NCBI GenBank assembly: GCA_910584395.1
Contig: CAJUAS010000030.1
Span: 1-22,202 of the forward strand
Length of the DNA stretch: 22,202 nt
Direction: 5' to 3'
From: an uncultured Oscillospiraceae bacterium
GTDB taxonomy: Bacteria; Bacillota; Clostridia; Oscillospirales; Oscillospiraceae
The notes beneath the pieces are model-generated. The model saw only the letters and a list, made by a program, of their open reading frames with translations, made no database searches and was not told the DNA's origin. Made by a program: the position numbers and the translations under genes. The stretch's first letter is position 1. Each line of letters begins with the position of its first letter. Positions 1-7,800 of the stretch are shown one piece after another.

Positions 1-491
1 GTGATCTCCTTGGGCACGCCTGCCAAAAAGCTCAGATCCAGCACCGCCGTTTCCGGGATCAGCGCCGGATCGACCAGAGGGTATTTCACCCCTTTTTCCC
101 GGTCGGTCAGCACGGAAAAGGAGGTCACCTCCGAGCCTGTGCCCGCCGTAGTGGGGATACACCAGAGCCGCACCCTTCGCCCCGCGCACCAGCCCAGCGC
201 TTTGGCGCAGTCCATGGCCGATCCGCCGCCCAGCGCCACCACCGCTTGGGCGTCCAGCCGCTTCAAGGCCACCACACCACGGGCCACCAGTTTCAGATCC
301 GGCTCGCCGCTCACCTCTCCAAAAATCTCTGTTTTTGCCGCCTTGGTGCGGCGGGCGATCTCCTCCGCTTTGCCGTTCTTCATCCAAAAGCTGTCCGAGA
401 CCACCAGCACCCGCAAGCCCTCCAGCTCGCCAAGGGCGTTCAGCGCGTCCTCTCCCCAAATCAATCTGGTGCTAAGCGCCAGCGTTTCCAT
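1..491 (-). CDS. Iron-containing alcohol dehydrogenase, 5' part (runs off the window)
   Basis: This is the N-terminal ~163 residues of a group III (Fe-dependent) alcohol dehydrogenase, which interconverts an alcohol and an aldehyde with NAD(P)H in the cytoplasm. Translating the minus strand from ATG at 491 gives the family's dinucleotide-binding motif GGGSAMDCAK and then PTTAGTGSEVTSFSVLTD, both diagnostic. The metal-ligand Asp/His residues would lie beyond the window edge. The start is supported by GGAGGGG about 6 nt upstream. A possible extended -10 (TGCCATACT, minus strand) lies in the 109-bp gap shared with the divergent mannosyltransferase gene. Substrate specificity (butanol, 1,3-propanediol, lactaldehyde and so on) cannot be read from this fragment. 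Confidence 0.93.
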   Translation of the reverse strand, partial: METLALSTRLIWGEDALNALGELEGLRVLVVSDSFWMKNGKAEEIARRTKAAKTEIFGEVSGEPDLKLVARGVVALKRLDAQAVVALGGGSAMDCAKALGWCAGRRVRLWCIPTTAGTGSEVTSFSVLTDREKGVKYPLVDPALIPETAVLDLSFLAGVPKEI

Positions 492-549
492 TTTGATCCC
501 CTCCAGTCAGGTGTTAGTATGGCAGAAATGGAAGAAATTATTGCATCGC

Positions 550-578
550 TGGACAGGGAGAATGATTTTTGTTATACT
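550..578 (+). promoter_or_regulatory. Sigma-A promoter for the mannosyltransferase gene
   Basis: TGGACA at 550-555 and TATACT at 573-578 are separated by 17 bp. The site lies 22 bp before the ATG at 601, in the divergent intergenic region. Confidence 0.7.
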
Positions 579-600
579 ACCTTGGAAGGGAGGTCTTGCC

Positions 601-1833
601 ATGGCTCTCAACATCCTTTTGGTCATTGTTCTTGCCGCTTGGCTGTGCTTGGGCGCATTTTTCCTCGTTAGAGCCAAGCTGGAAGCCAAATACTTCTATG
701 TTTGTCTTGCTGTCTTGGTGCTGGCGTTGGCGGTGCGGTTTCCCATGCTCTCCCATCAAACCTATGATTATCAGGATTTTCTCTCCCCTTGGGTGCAGTT
801 TTTCCGGGAAAACGGTGGGTTTCGTGCCCTGCGGCAGCCCTTGGGCGACTATAACGTACCCTACCTCTACTTCCTCGCCGCGTTTTCCTACCTTCCCTTC
901 TCCGAGCTGTATCTGATCAAAACCCTCTCGTTGGCTTTTGATCTCCTTCTGGCTTTTACCGGGGCGCGGCTGGCCCGCCGGGTGTTTGGCGGCCCATACG
1001 TCTACCCCGCCGCCTTTTCCATCCTGCTTCTCCTGCCCACTGTGGCGCTGAACGGCGCATACTGGGGGCAGTGCGACAGCTTGTACGCCTCCCTTACCCT
1101 TTTGGCTTTGGCCGACGCCTTGGAGGATCACCCCGCCCGCAGCGTGATATGGCTGGGCATTGCCTTCTCCTTCAAGCTCCAGACCATTTTCCTCATTCCC
1201 CTGTGGTGCGTCCTCTGGTATTCCAAGCGGCTGAAGTTCCGCCATCTGTGCCTGTTCCCCGTGTCCTATTTTGCCGCCATTCTTCCCGCTCTCCTGCTGG
1301 GGCGGCCTCTTCTCAGCATTCTGGGCGTCTATTTCCAGCAGGCGGGCCAGTACCACGACCGCCTCACCCTCAACGCCCCTTCCCTCTTTGCCCTGATCCC
1401 TTACGGCGCAGAGGTAAACGCCGACCTTCTGGCGAAGCTGGGCATCGGCGCGGCGTTTTTACTGGTGCTGGGTCTGCTGACGTGGCTTTTTTTCTGCCGC
1501 TGCCGTCTCACTGTCCAACACATCCTCACTGCCGCGCTGATCCTCGCCATCGGCGTACCCCTTTTCCTCCCTTATATGCACGACCGCTACTTCTTTTTTG
1601 CCGACGTCCTCTCGGCGGTATGGGCCGTAGGCGCATACCGCCGCGCACCGGTTCCGGTGTGCGTTCAAATCGCCTCCTACGGAGGGTATCACGCCTATCT
1701 CCTTCTTCGCTATGCCTTCCCCATGGCTTGGGGCGCATGGCTGATGCTGATTTCCCTGACGGCGGTCACTGTCTCGCTGGGCTTGTCCCTCCGAACGAAG
1801 CACAGAGACCCGGAGGGCACATCAAACCTGTAA
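601..1833 (+). CDS. Gpi18-like integral membrane mannosyltransferase / GT-C glycosyltransferase
   Basis: A 410-aa polytopic membrane protein resembling the Gpi18-like (COG5542) GT-C glycosyltransferases, which move a sugar from a polyprenyl-phosphate donor to an extracytoplasmic acceptor. The chain is hydrophobic throughout, with about ten likely membrane segments starting at residue 3. Family hallmarks are a Y-x-D-F-x-x-W-x-x-F block near residues 55-66, LGDYNVPYLYF near 80, YWGQCDSLYASLTLLALA near 145-160 and HDRYFFFADVLSAVWA near 325-340. The start at 601 is preceded by GGGAGG and a sigma-A promoter. The open frame continues upstream to base 1, but that part is antisense to the alcohol dehydrogenase and is not coding. 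It appears to be a single-gene transcript ending at the hairpin at 1853-1886. The acceptor and exact sugar are unknown. Confidence 0.82.
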   Translation: MALNILLVIVLAAWLCLGAFFLVRAKLEAKYFYVCLAVLVLALAVRFPMLSHQTYDYQDFLSPWVQFFRENGGFRALRQPLGDYNVPYLYFLAAFSYLPFSELYLIKTLSLAFDLLLAFTGARLARRVFGGPYVYPAAFSILLLLPTVALNGAYWGQCDSLYASLTLLALADALEDHPARSVIWLGIAFSFKLQTIFLIPLWCVLWYSKRLKFRHLCLFPVSYFAAILPALLLGRPLLSILGVYFQQAGQYHDRLTLNAPSLFALIPYGAEVNADLLAKLGIGAAFLLVLGLLTWLFFCRCRLTVQHILTAALILAIGVPLFLPYMHDRYFFFADVLSAVWAVGAYRRAPVPVCVQIASYGGYHAYLLLRYAFPMAWGAWLMLISLTAVTVSLGLSLRTKHRDPEGTSNL

Positions 1834-1852
1834 GCGTCATCTCAAGATAGAA

Positions 1853-1886
1853 ACGCCGGAGCCTCCCGTTCGGGAAGCTCCGGCGT
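1853..1886. terminator. Bidirectional hairpin terminator between convergent genes
   Basis: A 15-bp stem (ACGCCGGAGC...GCTCCGGCGT, then TCCC/GGGA, with one C-A mismatch) closes on a GTTC loop. It lies between the stop at 1833 (+) and the spoVFB stop at 1892 (-). The U-tract is short on both sides. Confidence 0.8.
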
Positions 1887-1891
1887 CTATG

Positions 1892-2473
1892 TTATTTTGC
1901 GCCCAGCAGCACCGGCTGAAGCTGTTGGCCCTGAAGGGCCAGCTCGATGGTTTTTGGCACAAGGGAAAAGTCCGCCACCAGACTGGTGGGCTTCCCTGCC
2001 GGGTCGTCCTGACGGAAGGGTACGAAGTACACGTTCCGCCGGGCCAGCAGCGTCCCGATGTTCCCCGCCGCCCCGGCCAATCCGTCGTTGGTGGACGGCG
2101 CCAAGATCAGCGGCCGCCCGTTTCGCAGATGGGCCTTGGCCGCCATGGTCACCGAGGTGTCGGTCACTCCGTTTGCCAGCTTGGCCAAGGTGTTCCCCGT
2201 ACAGGGGCAGACCACCAGCGCGTCCAGCAGAGCCTTTGGCCCGATGGGTTCGGCTTCTTTCACCGTGGTGATGACCCGGTGGTCGCAGATGCGCTCCATC
2301 TCCCGCAGGAACTCGTGGGCAGGGCCGAAGCGGGTGTCGGTGTCCGCCACGCTCTGGGAGACGATGGGGATGACATGGTTAAATTTGGCCTGTGTGGCCT
2401 CCAGCGCAGCTATGGCCTGATGTAAGGTGCAAAAGGAGCCGCAAAAGGCAAAGCCTACCGTGATTTGCTCCAT
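1892..2473 (-). CDS. spoVFB: Dipicolinate synthase subunit B (flavoprotein subunit)
   Basis: A 193-aa subunit B of dipicolinate synthase (SpoVFB/DpaB). With subunit A it makes dipicolinic acid from a dihydrodipicolinate-pathway intermediate in the mother cell; DPA is then moved into the forespore core, where it confers heat resistance. The N-terminus VGFAFCGSFCTLHQAI and the block VVCPCTGNTLAKLANGVTD match the flavoprotein-like (HFCD) fold of this family, and the C-terminal FVPFRQDDP block is also typical. Length agrees with the B. subtilis protein (about 200 aa). The start is ATG at 2473, with TTAGGAG 9 nt upstream; an in-frame ATG eight codons earlier lies inside spoVFA. It follows spoVFA by 10 bp and must share its transcript. 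In the unexcised state it is therefore 6.3 kb from the spoVFA start and behind a terminator-like hairpin. Confidence 0.95.
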   Translation of the reverse strand: MEQITVGFAFCGSFCTLHQAIAALEATQAKFNHVIPIVSQSVADTDTRFGPAHEFLREMERICDHRVITTVKEAEPIGPKALLDALVVCPCTGNTLAKLANGVTDTSVTMAAKAHLRNGRPLILAPSTNDGLAGAAGNIGTLLARRNVYFVPFRQDDPAGKPTSLVADFSLVPKTIELALQGQQLQPVLLGAK

Positions 2474-2483
2474 GGTAACACTC

Positions 2484-2961
2484 CTAACTATACTCACGCA
2501 GCATATTGTAAATGGTGTCGCGCAGGGCGGAAGCTGCCGTGACTGGAGCGACTTTACCGGGAAGAGACAAGGCCCATACGCACCGCACCCCCAGCTCCGC
2601 CGCGCCCCGAAAGTCCACCCCGCCGGGCTTGGAGGCCAAGTCGATGACCAGACAGCCCTCTTTCAGCTCCTCCAGAAGCTCCCTTGTCAGCACCCGCCGG
2701 GGAACGGTGTTCACCACCAGATCGTAGCCACAGAGGTAGCCTGCCAGATCGGTGAGCTGCTGGGCGGTATGGCCGTAGGCCTCCGCCCATGCCAACGCCT
2801 CGTAGCTTCGGGCAGCCACCGTGACCTGCGCGCCCAAAGCGGCCAGCCGGTGGGCGGTGAGCTTACCTACCCGCCCGTAGCCTAACACCAACGCCCGTGC
2901 GCCGTGCAGGGTCACAGGCAGCTCCTCCAGCGCGATCTGCACCGCCCCTTCGGCAGTAGGT
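2484..2961 (-). CDS. spoVFA: Dipicolinate synthase subunit A, C-terminal half (3' part of a split gene)
   Basis: This 3' part encodes the C-terminal ~159 residues of SpoVFA/DpaA, the NAD(P)-binding half: PTAEGAVQIALEEL, then ALVLGYGRVGKLTAHRLAALG (Rossmann GxGxxG, reading GYGRVG), VVNTVPRRVL, LVIDLASKPGGVDF and a final TASALRDTIYNMLREYS. The frame remains open upstream to an ATG at 3038, but the residues before PTAEG (…GVHTANAP) come from the inserted element. The matching N-terminal half is at 8413-8805. Joining the halves at the shared ACCT (minus strand) gives 396 + 474 bp, 289 aa plus stop, against roughly 290-300 aa for intact family members. No start codon or ribosome binding site native to the gene is present on this side, so this half should be silent, or made only as a fragment, until the element is removed. 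Confidence 0.93.
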
Positions 2962-2977
2962 GGCGCGTTAGCGGTAT
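2944..2977. other. attL-type recombination site (left end of spoVFA element)
   Basis: The left junction consists of the chromosomal half-site 2944-2957, core AGGT at 2958-2961, two bases GG, then the element arm CGCGTTAGCGGTAT at 2964-2977. The arm is the exact reverse complement of ATACCGCTAACGCG at 8394-8407. The core is the only sequence common to both junctions at the point where the DpaA frame breaks. Confidence 0.88.
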
Positions 2978-3002
2978 GAACACCGTGTCCCCCGCATAGA
3001 TT
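2975..3002 (+). promoter_or_regulatory. Candidate mother-cell (sigma-E/sigma-K-like) promoter for the recombinase unit
   Basis: CATAGATT at 2995-3002 resembles the sigma-E -10 CATACAAT (6 of 8) and partly the sigma-K -10 CATAnnnTA. TATGAA at 2975-2980 lies 14 bp upstream, overlapping the attL arm, and is a poor -35. No sigma-A promoter is visible between the left core and the first ORF at 3025. This is a pattern-based guess. Confidence 0.3.
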
Positions 3003-3024
3003 GCTTTGAAGGGAGGAAACCATC

Positions 3025-3261
3025 ATGCCGCTCAACACCGCCCCACTGCGTCAACACATTAAACAGGCCCTCTTTCGGGAGGCGTACCGCCAAGGCTTGT
3101 TGACGGAAGCTCAGCTATATACCCTGCTTCAAAAGCAGGAAACGCAGCAGCAGAAAGGGAGGTGCAACAATGCCCCTGCGGGTGGCCGCCTACTGCCGGG
3201 TCTCCACCGACCGGGAGGATCAGGCCAACTCTCTGGCAAGCCAGAAAACATATTTTGCTGA
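3025..3261 (+). CDS. Small SHOCT-like protein upstream of the recombinase
   Basis: A 78-aa ORF, ATG at 3025 with GGGAGG 8 nt upstream. Residues 1-40 (…LRQHIKQALFREAYRQGLLT, EAQLYTLLQKQE) look like two short amphipathic helices with a 'QGLLTEAQL' turn. This resembles SHOCT-type or short recombinase-leader ORFs often found directly before large serine recombinases in Firmicutes elements. The ORF overlaps the first 92 bp of the recombinase gene in another frame, and the last 30 residues are Gly/Pro-rich and look like readthrough of that overlap. The tight overlap suggests translational coupling. A role as recombination directionality factor or recombinase regulator is possible from position only; no DNA-binding motif is evident. 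Confidence 0.6.
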   Translation: MPLNTAPLRQHIKQALFREAYRQGLLTEAQLYTLLQKQETQQQKGRCNNAPAGGRLLPGLHRPGGSGQLSGKPENIFC

Positions 3262-4768
3262 TTACATTCAGAAGCATAGCGGCTGGGTCTTGACCGAGAT
3301 CTACCCCGATGAGGGGATTTCGGGCACTACCACCCGCCGCCGGGAGCAGTTCAACCGCATGATTGCCGACGCCGAGGCGGGCGAACTGGATCTGATCCTC
3401 ACCAAGGAGGTCTCCCGGTTTGCCCGGAACACGGTGGATGCCTTGGAATACACCCGCCGTCTGAAGCGTCTGGGGATCGGGGTCATCTTTCTCAATGACA
3501 ACATCGACACCCGGGCGGGCGACGGGGAGCTGCGCCTCACCATCATGGCCAGCATGGCGCAGGAGGAGTCCCGCAAAACATCGGAGCGGGTCAAATGGGG
3601 GCAAAAACGCCGCATGGAGGCCGGGGTGGTCTTTGGCAACAACGGCATCTACGGCTTTGACCTCACAAACGGTCAGCTTACCGTCAAAGCGGACGAGGCA
3701 GAGGTCGTCCGCCACATCTACCACAAGTTCCTCCACGAGGGCAAGGGCACTCATGTCATCGCACGGGAGCTTTATGAAGAGGGTATTCTCCCGCCCAAGT
3801 CCTCCACGGGAAAATGGTCTTGTGTGATGGTGCGCCGCATTCTCCGCAATGAAAAATATGTGGGAGACGTGCTGCAAAAAAAGTTCATCACTCTGGACTA
3901 TCTCACCCACAAAAAGGCGGAAAACAAGGGGCAGGAAGAACAGATCCTCCTGAAAGACCACCATGAGGCCATCATTGACCGCCCCACTTGGGACGCGGTA
4001 CAGACCGAGCTGGCCCGCCGCGCCGGGAAGCAAACGGACGCCTCCAAATACTCCAACCGCTACTGGTGCTCGGGCAAGCTCCGCTGCGGCATTTGCGGCA
4101 GCCGCTTCGTCCCCCGGCTCACCAAGCGTCAAAACGGCGATATCTACAAAATTTGGGGCTGTCACAGCCGGGTACACGGCGGCCGCCGAAAGCAAAACAG
4201 CCAAGGGGACTATGTGGGCTGTGATATGCGTATGGTCAACGACAAATCCCTCACCGCCTGCGTCCAATTCGTCCTCCAGCAGCTTGATCTGGACTATGAC
4301 GCTTTGGCGCGGGAGGTGGCCGCCGAAATCCAAAAAGTCACGGCCTGCCTGCCCCCGGAACGCAATATTTCCCGTCTGCAAACCCGCCAAGCCGAGCTGG
4401 AACAGCGCAAGGAGCGGGGCATGGACGCCTACTTTGCCGGGGACATCACCAAGGAGGAGATGCTGGAGATGAAGGCCAAATATAACGAGGAGCTGGAAAG
4501 GATCAACGTCCTGCTTCTGAAACAGGCTGATTCGGCGCATACACAGGCAGCGCAGATACCAAACCTTCCGGCACTGGTGAGAACCATCCGGGAGAGTGTC
4601 ACCCGCTCGGAGGAGGTCTTTGACGCAGTGGTGGAGGAGGTCGTGGTCGATCAGGATCATATCACCATCAAAGTCCGCTGCTTACCCCTCACCTTCCGGC
4701 TCTGGTACACCACCGGCGGCACAAGAGAAAACTACACCACGAACATAGAGCGGTGGGAGGTCGTGTGA
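3170..4768 (+). CDS. Large serine recombinase of the spoVFA element
   Basis: A 532-aa large serine recombinase, the likely enzyme for integration and excision of the surrounding element. Domains in order: resolvase catalytic domain, about 3-150, with AAYCRVSTDREDQ (nucleophile Ser12) and the arginine-rich ISGTTTRRREQFNRM and LTKEVSRFARNT blocks; recombinase domain, about 155-270 (GIYGFDLTNGQLTVKADEAE, VMVRRILRNEKYVGDV); zinc ribbon, about 297-350 (CSGKLRCGICGSRF...WGCHSR...GCDM); then a coiled-coil segment, about 385-455 (RQAELEQRKERGMDAYFAG). All expected parts are present, so it appears functional. The start is ATG at 3170 with GGGAGG 7 nt upstream. The family includes SpoIVCA, which excises skin from sigK. 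The gene reads opposite to spoVFA, and its stop codon lies in the loop of the hairpin it shares with the SLH gene. Confidence 0.95.
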   Translation: MPLRVAAYCRVSTDREDQANSLASQKTYFADYIQKHSGWVLTEIYPDEGISGTTTRRREQFNRMIADAEAGELDLILTKEVSRFARNTVDALEYTRRLKRLGIGVIFLNDNIDTRAGDGELRLTIMASMAQEESRKTSERVKWGQKRRMEAGVVFGNNGIYGFDLTNGQLTVKADEAEVVRHIYHKFLHEGKGTHVIARELYEEGILPPKSSTGKWSCVMVRRILRNEKYVGDVLQKKFITLDYLTHKKAENKGQEEQILLKDHHEAIIDRPTWDAVQTELARRAGKQTDASKYSNRYWCSGKLRCGICGSRFVPRLTKRQNGDIYKIWGCHSRVHGGRRKQNSQGDYVGCDMRMVNDKSLTACVQFVLQQLDLDYDALAREVAAEIQKVTACLPPERNISRLQTRQAELEQRKERGMDAYFAGDITKEEMLEMKAKYNEELERINVLLLKQADSAHTQAAQIPNLPALVRTIRESVTRSEEVFDAVVEEVVVDQDHITIKVRCLPLTFRLWYTTGGTRENYTTNIERWEVV

Positions 4769-4788
4769 ACACGACCTCCCACCGTTCT
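4747..4788. terminator. Bidirectional hairpin between recombinase and SLH genes
   Basis: A 19-bp stem (AGAGCGGTGGGAGGTCGTG pairing with CACGACCTCCCACCGTTCT, one G-U) closes on a TGAA loop that contains the recombinase stop codon. There is no good U-tract on either strand, so it may act as a weak terminator or an mRNA-stabilising hairpin. It separates the two convergent units of the element. Confidence 0.6.
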
Positions 4789-4806
4789 ATGATATATCCC
4801 TCTCGA

Positions 4807-7800
4807 TCAAAACTGCGTTTGGATGAAATTCATCAGCATTTGCGCCGCCTGTGCGCGGGTGGTCAGCCCTTGGGGCATCAGCTGTCCGTTTCCATCGCCG
4901 TTGACGATGCCCTGCTCCTTGGCCCAGCGCATAGCCTCCACCGCGTAGCCGCTCACCTTGTCCGCGTCGGCAAAGGGCAAGTCCCCATCCTTCGCCGCCG
5001 GGCTTCCGGCGTACCGCCAGAGGATGACGGCAAGCTGTTCCCGGGTGATGTCATCGTTTGGCCCGTACCGTCCGTCGCCGTAGCCCGTCACGATGCCCTG
5101 CTCCGCCGCCCAGTGGACGGCGTCGGTATACCAGCTCTCCTCCACATCATCAAAAGCTCCGTCGAAGGCGTGGGCCGGGCTGTCCTCCAGATTGTGGAGC
5201 ACCACCGCCAGCATCCCCCGGGTCATGGTGTTGTCCGGGGAAAAGGCGTTGCCGCCTGTGCCGTTAAAAATGCCTCTTGCGGACACAAAGTCCACCGCGT
5301 TCTTCGCCCAGTTGGAGGCGGGCACATCGGAAAAGGCCGCGCTGTTGTCCACCAGCTTCACGGTGGCGTCGCCGTTCAGGGCCAGCGTCACGCCGTCCTT
5401 TGTCACAGCGGACTTCTTCACCGCCGTCTCCGTGCCGTCCGCGCCTACCACGACGGCCACAACGCCGGGGGCGGCGTTTTTGACGGGGATCTCCACCTTC
5501 ACGGCGTCCCCGCCGCCGGGGAGGTCGATCTCCACCACGGGGGCGTTATCGCCGGCAGCGGCGTTTACTGCCGGAATGGGCAGAGACACCGCCTCGTTTT
5601 CCTTCTGGGCCGCTTTCACCGCGGCGTCGGACAGCTTGACCTGCGCCTGCGTCTTTCCGTCCTTGTCCGTGGAAACGGAAGTTGTTGTGCCGTCTTTGTA
5701 TTTGGTGGTCGCCGTCACCGTCCCGGTGGTCTTGTCCGTTGTCGTGGTCGTGGTAGATCCGTCCGGGTTCTTCACGGTCGTTGTCCCCGTGTCCCCGCCG
5801 GACGTTCCGCCGCCCCCGGACGAGCTGCCACCCCCGGTAGAACCGCCGCCGCCAGTCGAACCGCCTCCGGTAGAGCCGCCGCCAGTCGAACCGCCTCCGG
5901 TAGAGCCGCCGGTGGCGGGGATGGTCTCCCGGGCCATCTCATAGCCGCAGACCGTGCACACCTTGTGCTTGCTCCCGCTTTGGGTGGCGGTGGCCGCCTG
6001 ATCAATGATCCATTCCCCGGCGGTGTGGGCGGCATAGCCGTCCTTTTCGCTGTCCGCCTGAATGGGGCAGTTCTCCCCGGTGCAGTTGTGCCAGTGGTGG
6101 GTCGTGCTGGTGCTCCAGTTCCCGCTCCAAGTATGCCGGTGCTCCGGAGTGGGCGCTTCATAGGCCGGGACGGTGACCTCGGCGGCCTCCCCGGCCAGCC
6201 GGTTGCTGCTGCCCTTCACCCGCACATAGTAAGTCCCGGCGGCAAGGCCGGTGGTCTCCCCTTCGCCGCAGTCTTGCGGGTCGGAAAAGGCAACGCCCGT
6301 GGAATACTCCATCTCAGCGGTCGTGCCCGTGAGCTTTCCGTCCGTCCCGTCTGTGGAGGTGGGCGCGACCCCCGCCAGCCCAGTGGGAGCGGCGGGAGCG
6401 GCCGCCTTGGCAATGCTCCACGAGATGCTCTTGTTGCCCGCCGTGCCGTCCTCCCAGCGATAACCGCTCTCCGGCGTGGCGGTGGCGGTATAGTCCCCGG
6501 CGTCAGTGGCCTTGTGTCCGGTGATGGTATAGCCCGTCCCCTCGTTGACGCCCACCTGCTCCGCTCCCGTCCAGACCAGACCGGGATTGGCCTGAGGAAC
6601 AGGGATCGCTGTCACATTGCCCACCGTCAGCGTAAAGGAAGCGGCGAGGTTTTCTCCCGACACCGTGTACGCCCCCGGCACTACGATCTCAATGCAGTAT
6701 ATGTTGTCGGGGATGGGGGTGGGGGTATCTTCGTCGGATGAGGTGGGAATAAGGATTTCCAGTGCTTCCCCGACATCGAAGTCAAATGTACCTGCACACA
6801 ACCACAGGCCTGCGGCTTCATAGCAATCAAACCCTTCGTTGTATACCGCTTCGATGCCGTTCACCCGAAGGATCAGGGGGATCACATCTAACCCCAGCCC
6901 TGTCCCGCTGTAGGTCGTGTCCAGCGGTACATCAACTTCCGTCGCGCCGCTCGCTACCGTCATATTCTCCGGGGCAAGGCTTTCCAGCTTTACATTACTC
7001 CCTCCTGCCACTGGGATCGTCCAGTTTCCGTTTCCGTTGCGTACCAGCATCATGGTGGGCTGGGTAGCGTACGGGAGAAGGGTAAACGCGCCGTCATTGG
7101 ACTGTGGCGCTTGGATATAGCACCACCCTTGAATGGGCAGGGCCGTGGACTGGGTATCGTCGAAGTTGGTGTGGCCGATGGCCACCTTGGCCGTCCCCGT
7201 CACCGCGCCGCTGATGGGCAGGGTCTGGCTCTTGTCCAGAATCAGGATGCCGCCGTTGCCGGTGAAATCGCCGAGGGTGGGCACTCTCCCCGCAAGGGCC
7301 TTGAGGTTCAGCTTCGCGCCGCTCGTCAGAAAGACGTCAACGCCGTTCAAGCTGTGGCTTCCGGCCTCCAGCTCCAGATTTCCCTTCTCCACCGACAGGC
7401 TGAAAAGGTTGGAAAAGGTTCTGGAAATCGCATAGTTGCTGTCATCCCGGTAATTCACGTGGGTCTGCGCCGCCCCCGCGCCCTCCACATCGGGGACATT
7501 GCCGTTGACGGTGACAGAGCCGGAGACGGTATAACGCGCCGCGTCGGGCAGGGTCACCTTTCCGTTGGGCGCGCCCACGGGGATGCGCTGCTGGCCGCCG
7601 CAGGCGTAGACCGTCCCCACGTCGCCGCTGCCCTCCACGTTGATGACCGCGTTGCCTCGAAAGACATTTTCCGGGCCGTTCTTATCCGGGCCGTTGTTGC
7701 TTTCCGTCATACCGCCCATGCACAGGTTGCCCGCGTAGATGTTCCCTGAACCGAAGGTGTTCTCATACTGGAGCGTGGTGCTCCCCTTGATGTAGATCCT

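Noticed and set aside
1..600. Plus-strand open frame extending upstream of the mannosyltransferase
   Set aside because: It is antisense to the clear alcohol dehydrogenase frame and lacks a start signal; the promoter and ribosome binding site fix the start at 601.
2484..3038. Treating this ORF as a complete short DpaA starting at 3038
   Set aside because: The first residues are encoded by the element and do not resemble DpaA; homology begins exactly at the recombination core.
3059..4660. 533-codon minus-strand open frame
   Set aside because: It is the antisense shadow of the recombinase, has no ribosome binding site, and its translation shows no family motif.
5831..5910. CRISPR-like array
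   Set aside because: The repeats are directly adjacent with no spacers and encode a Gly/Ser/Thr linker in frame.
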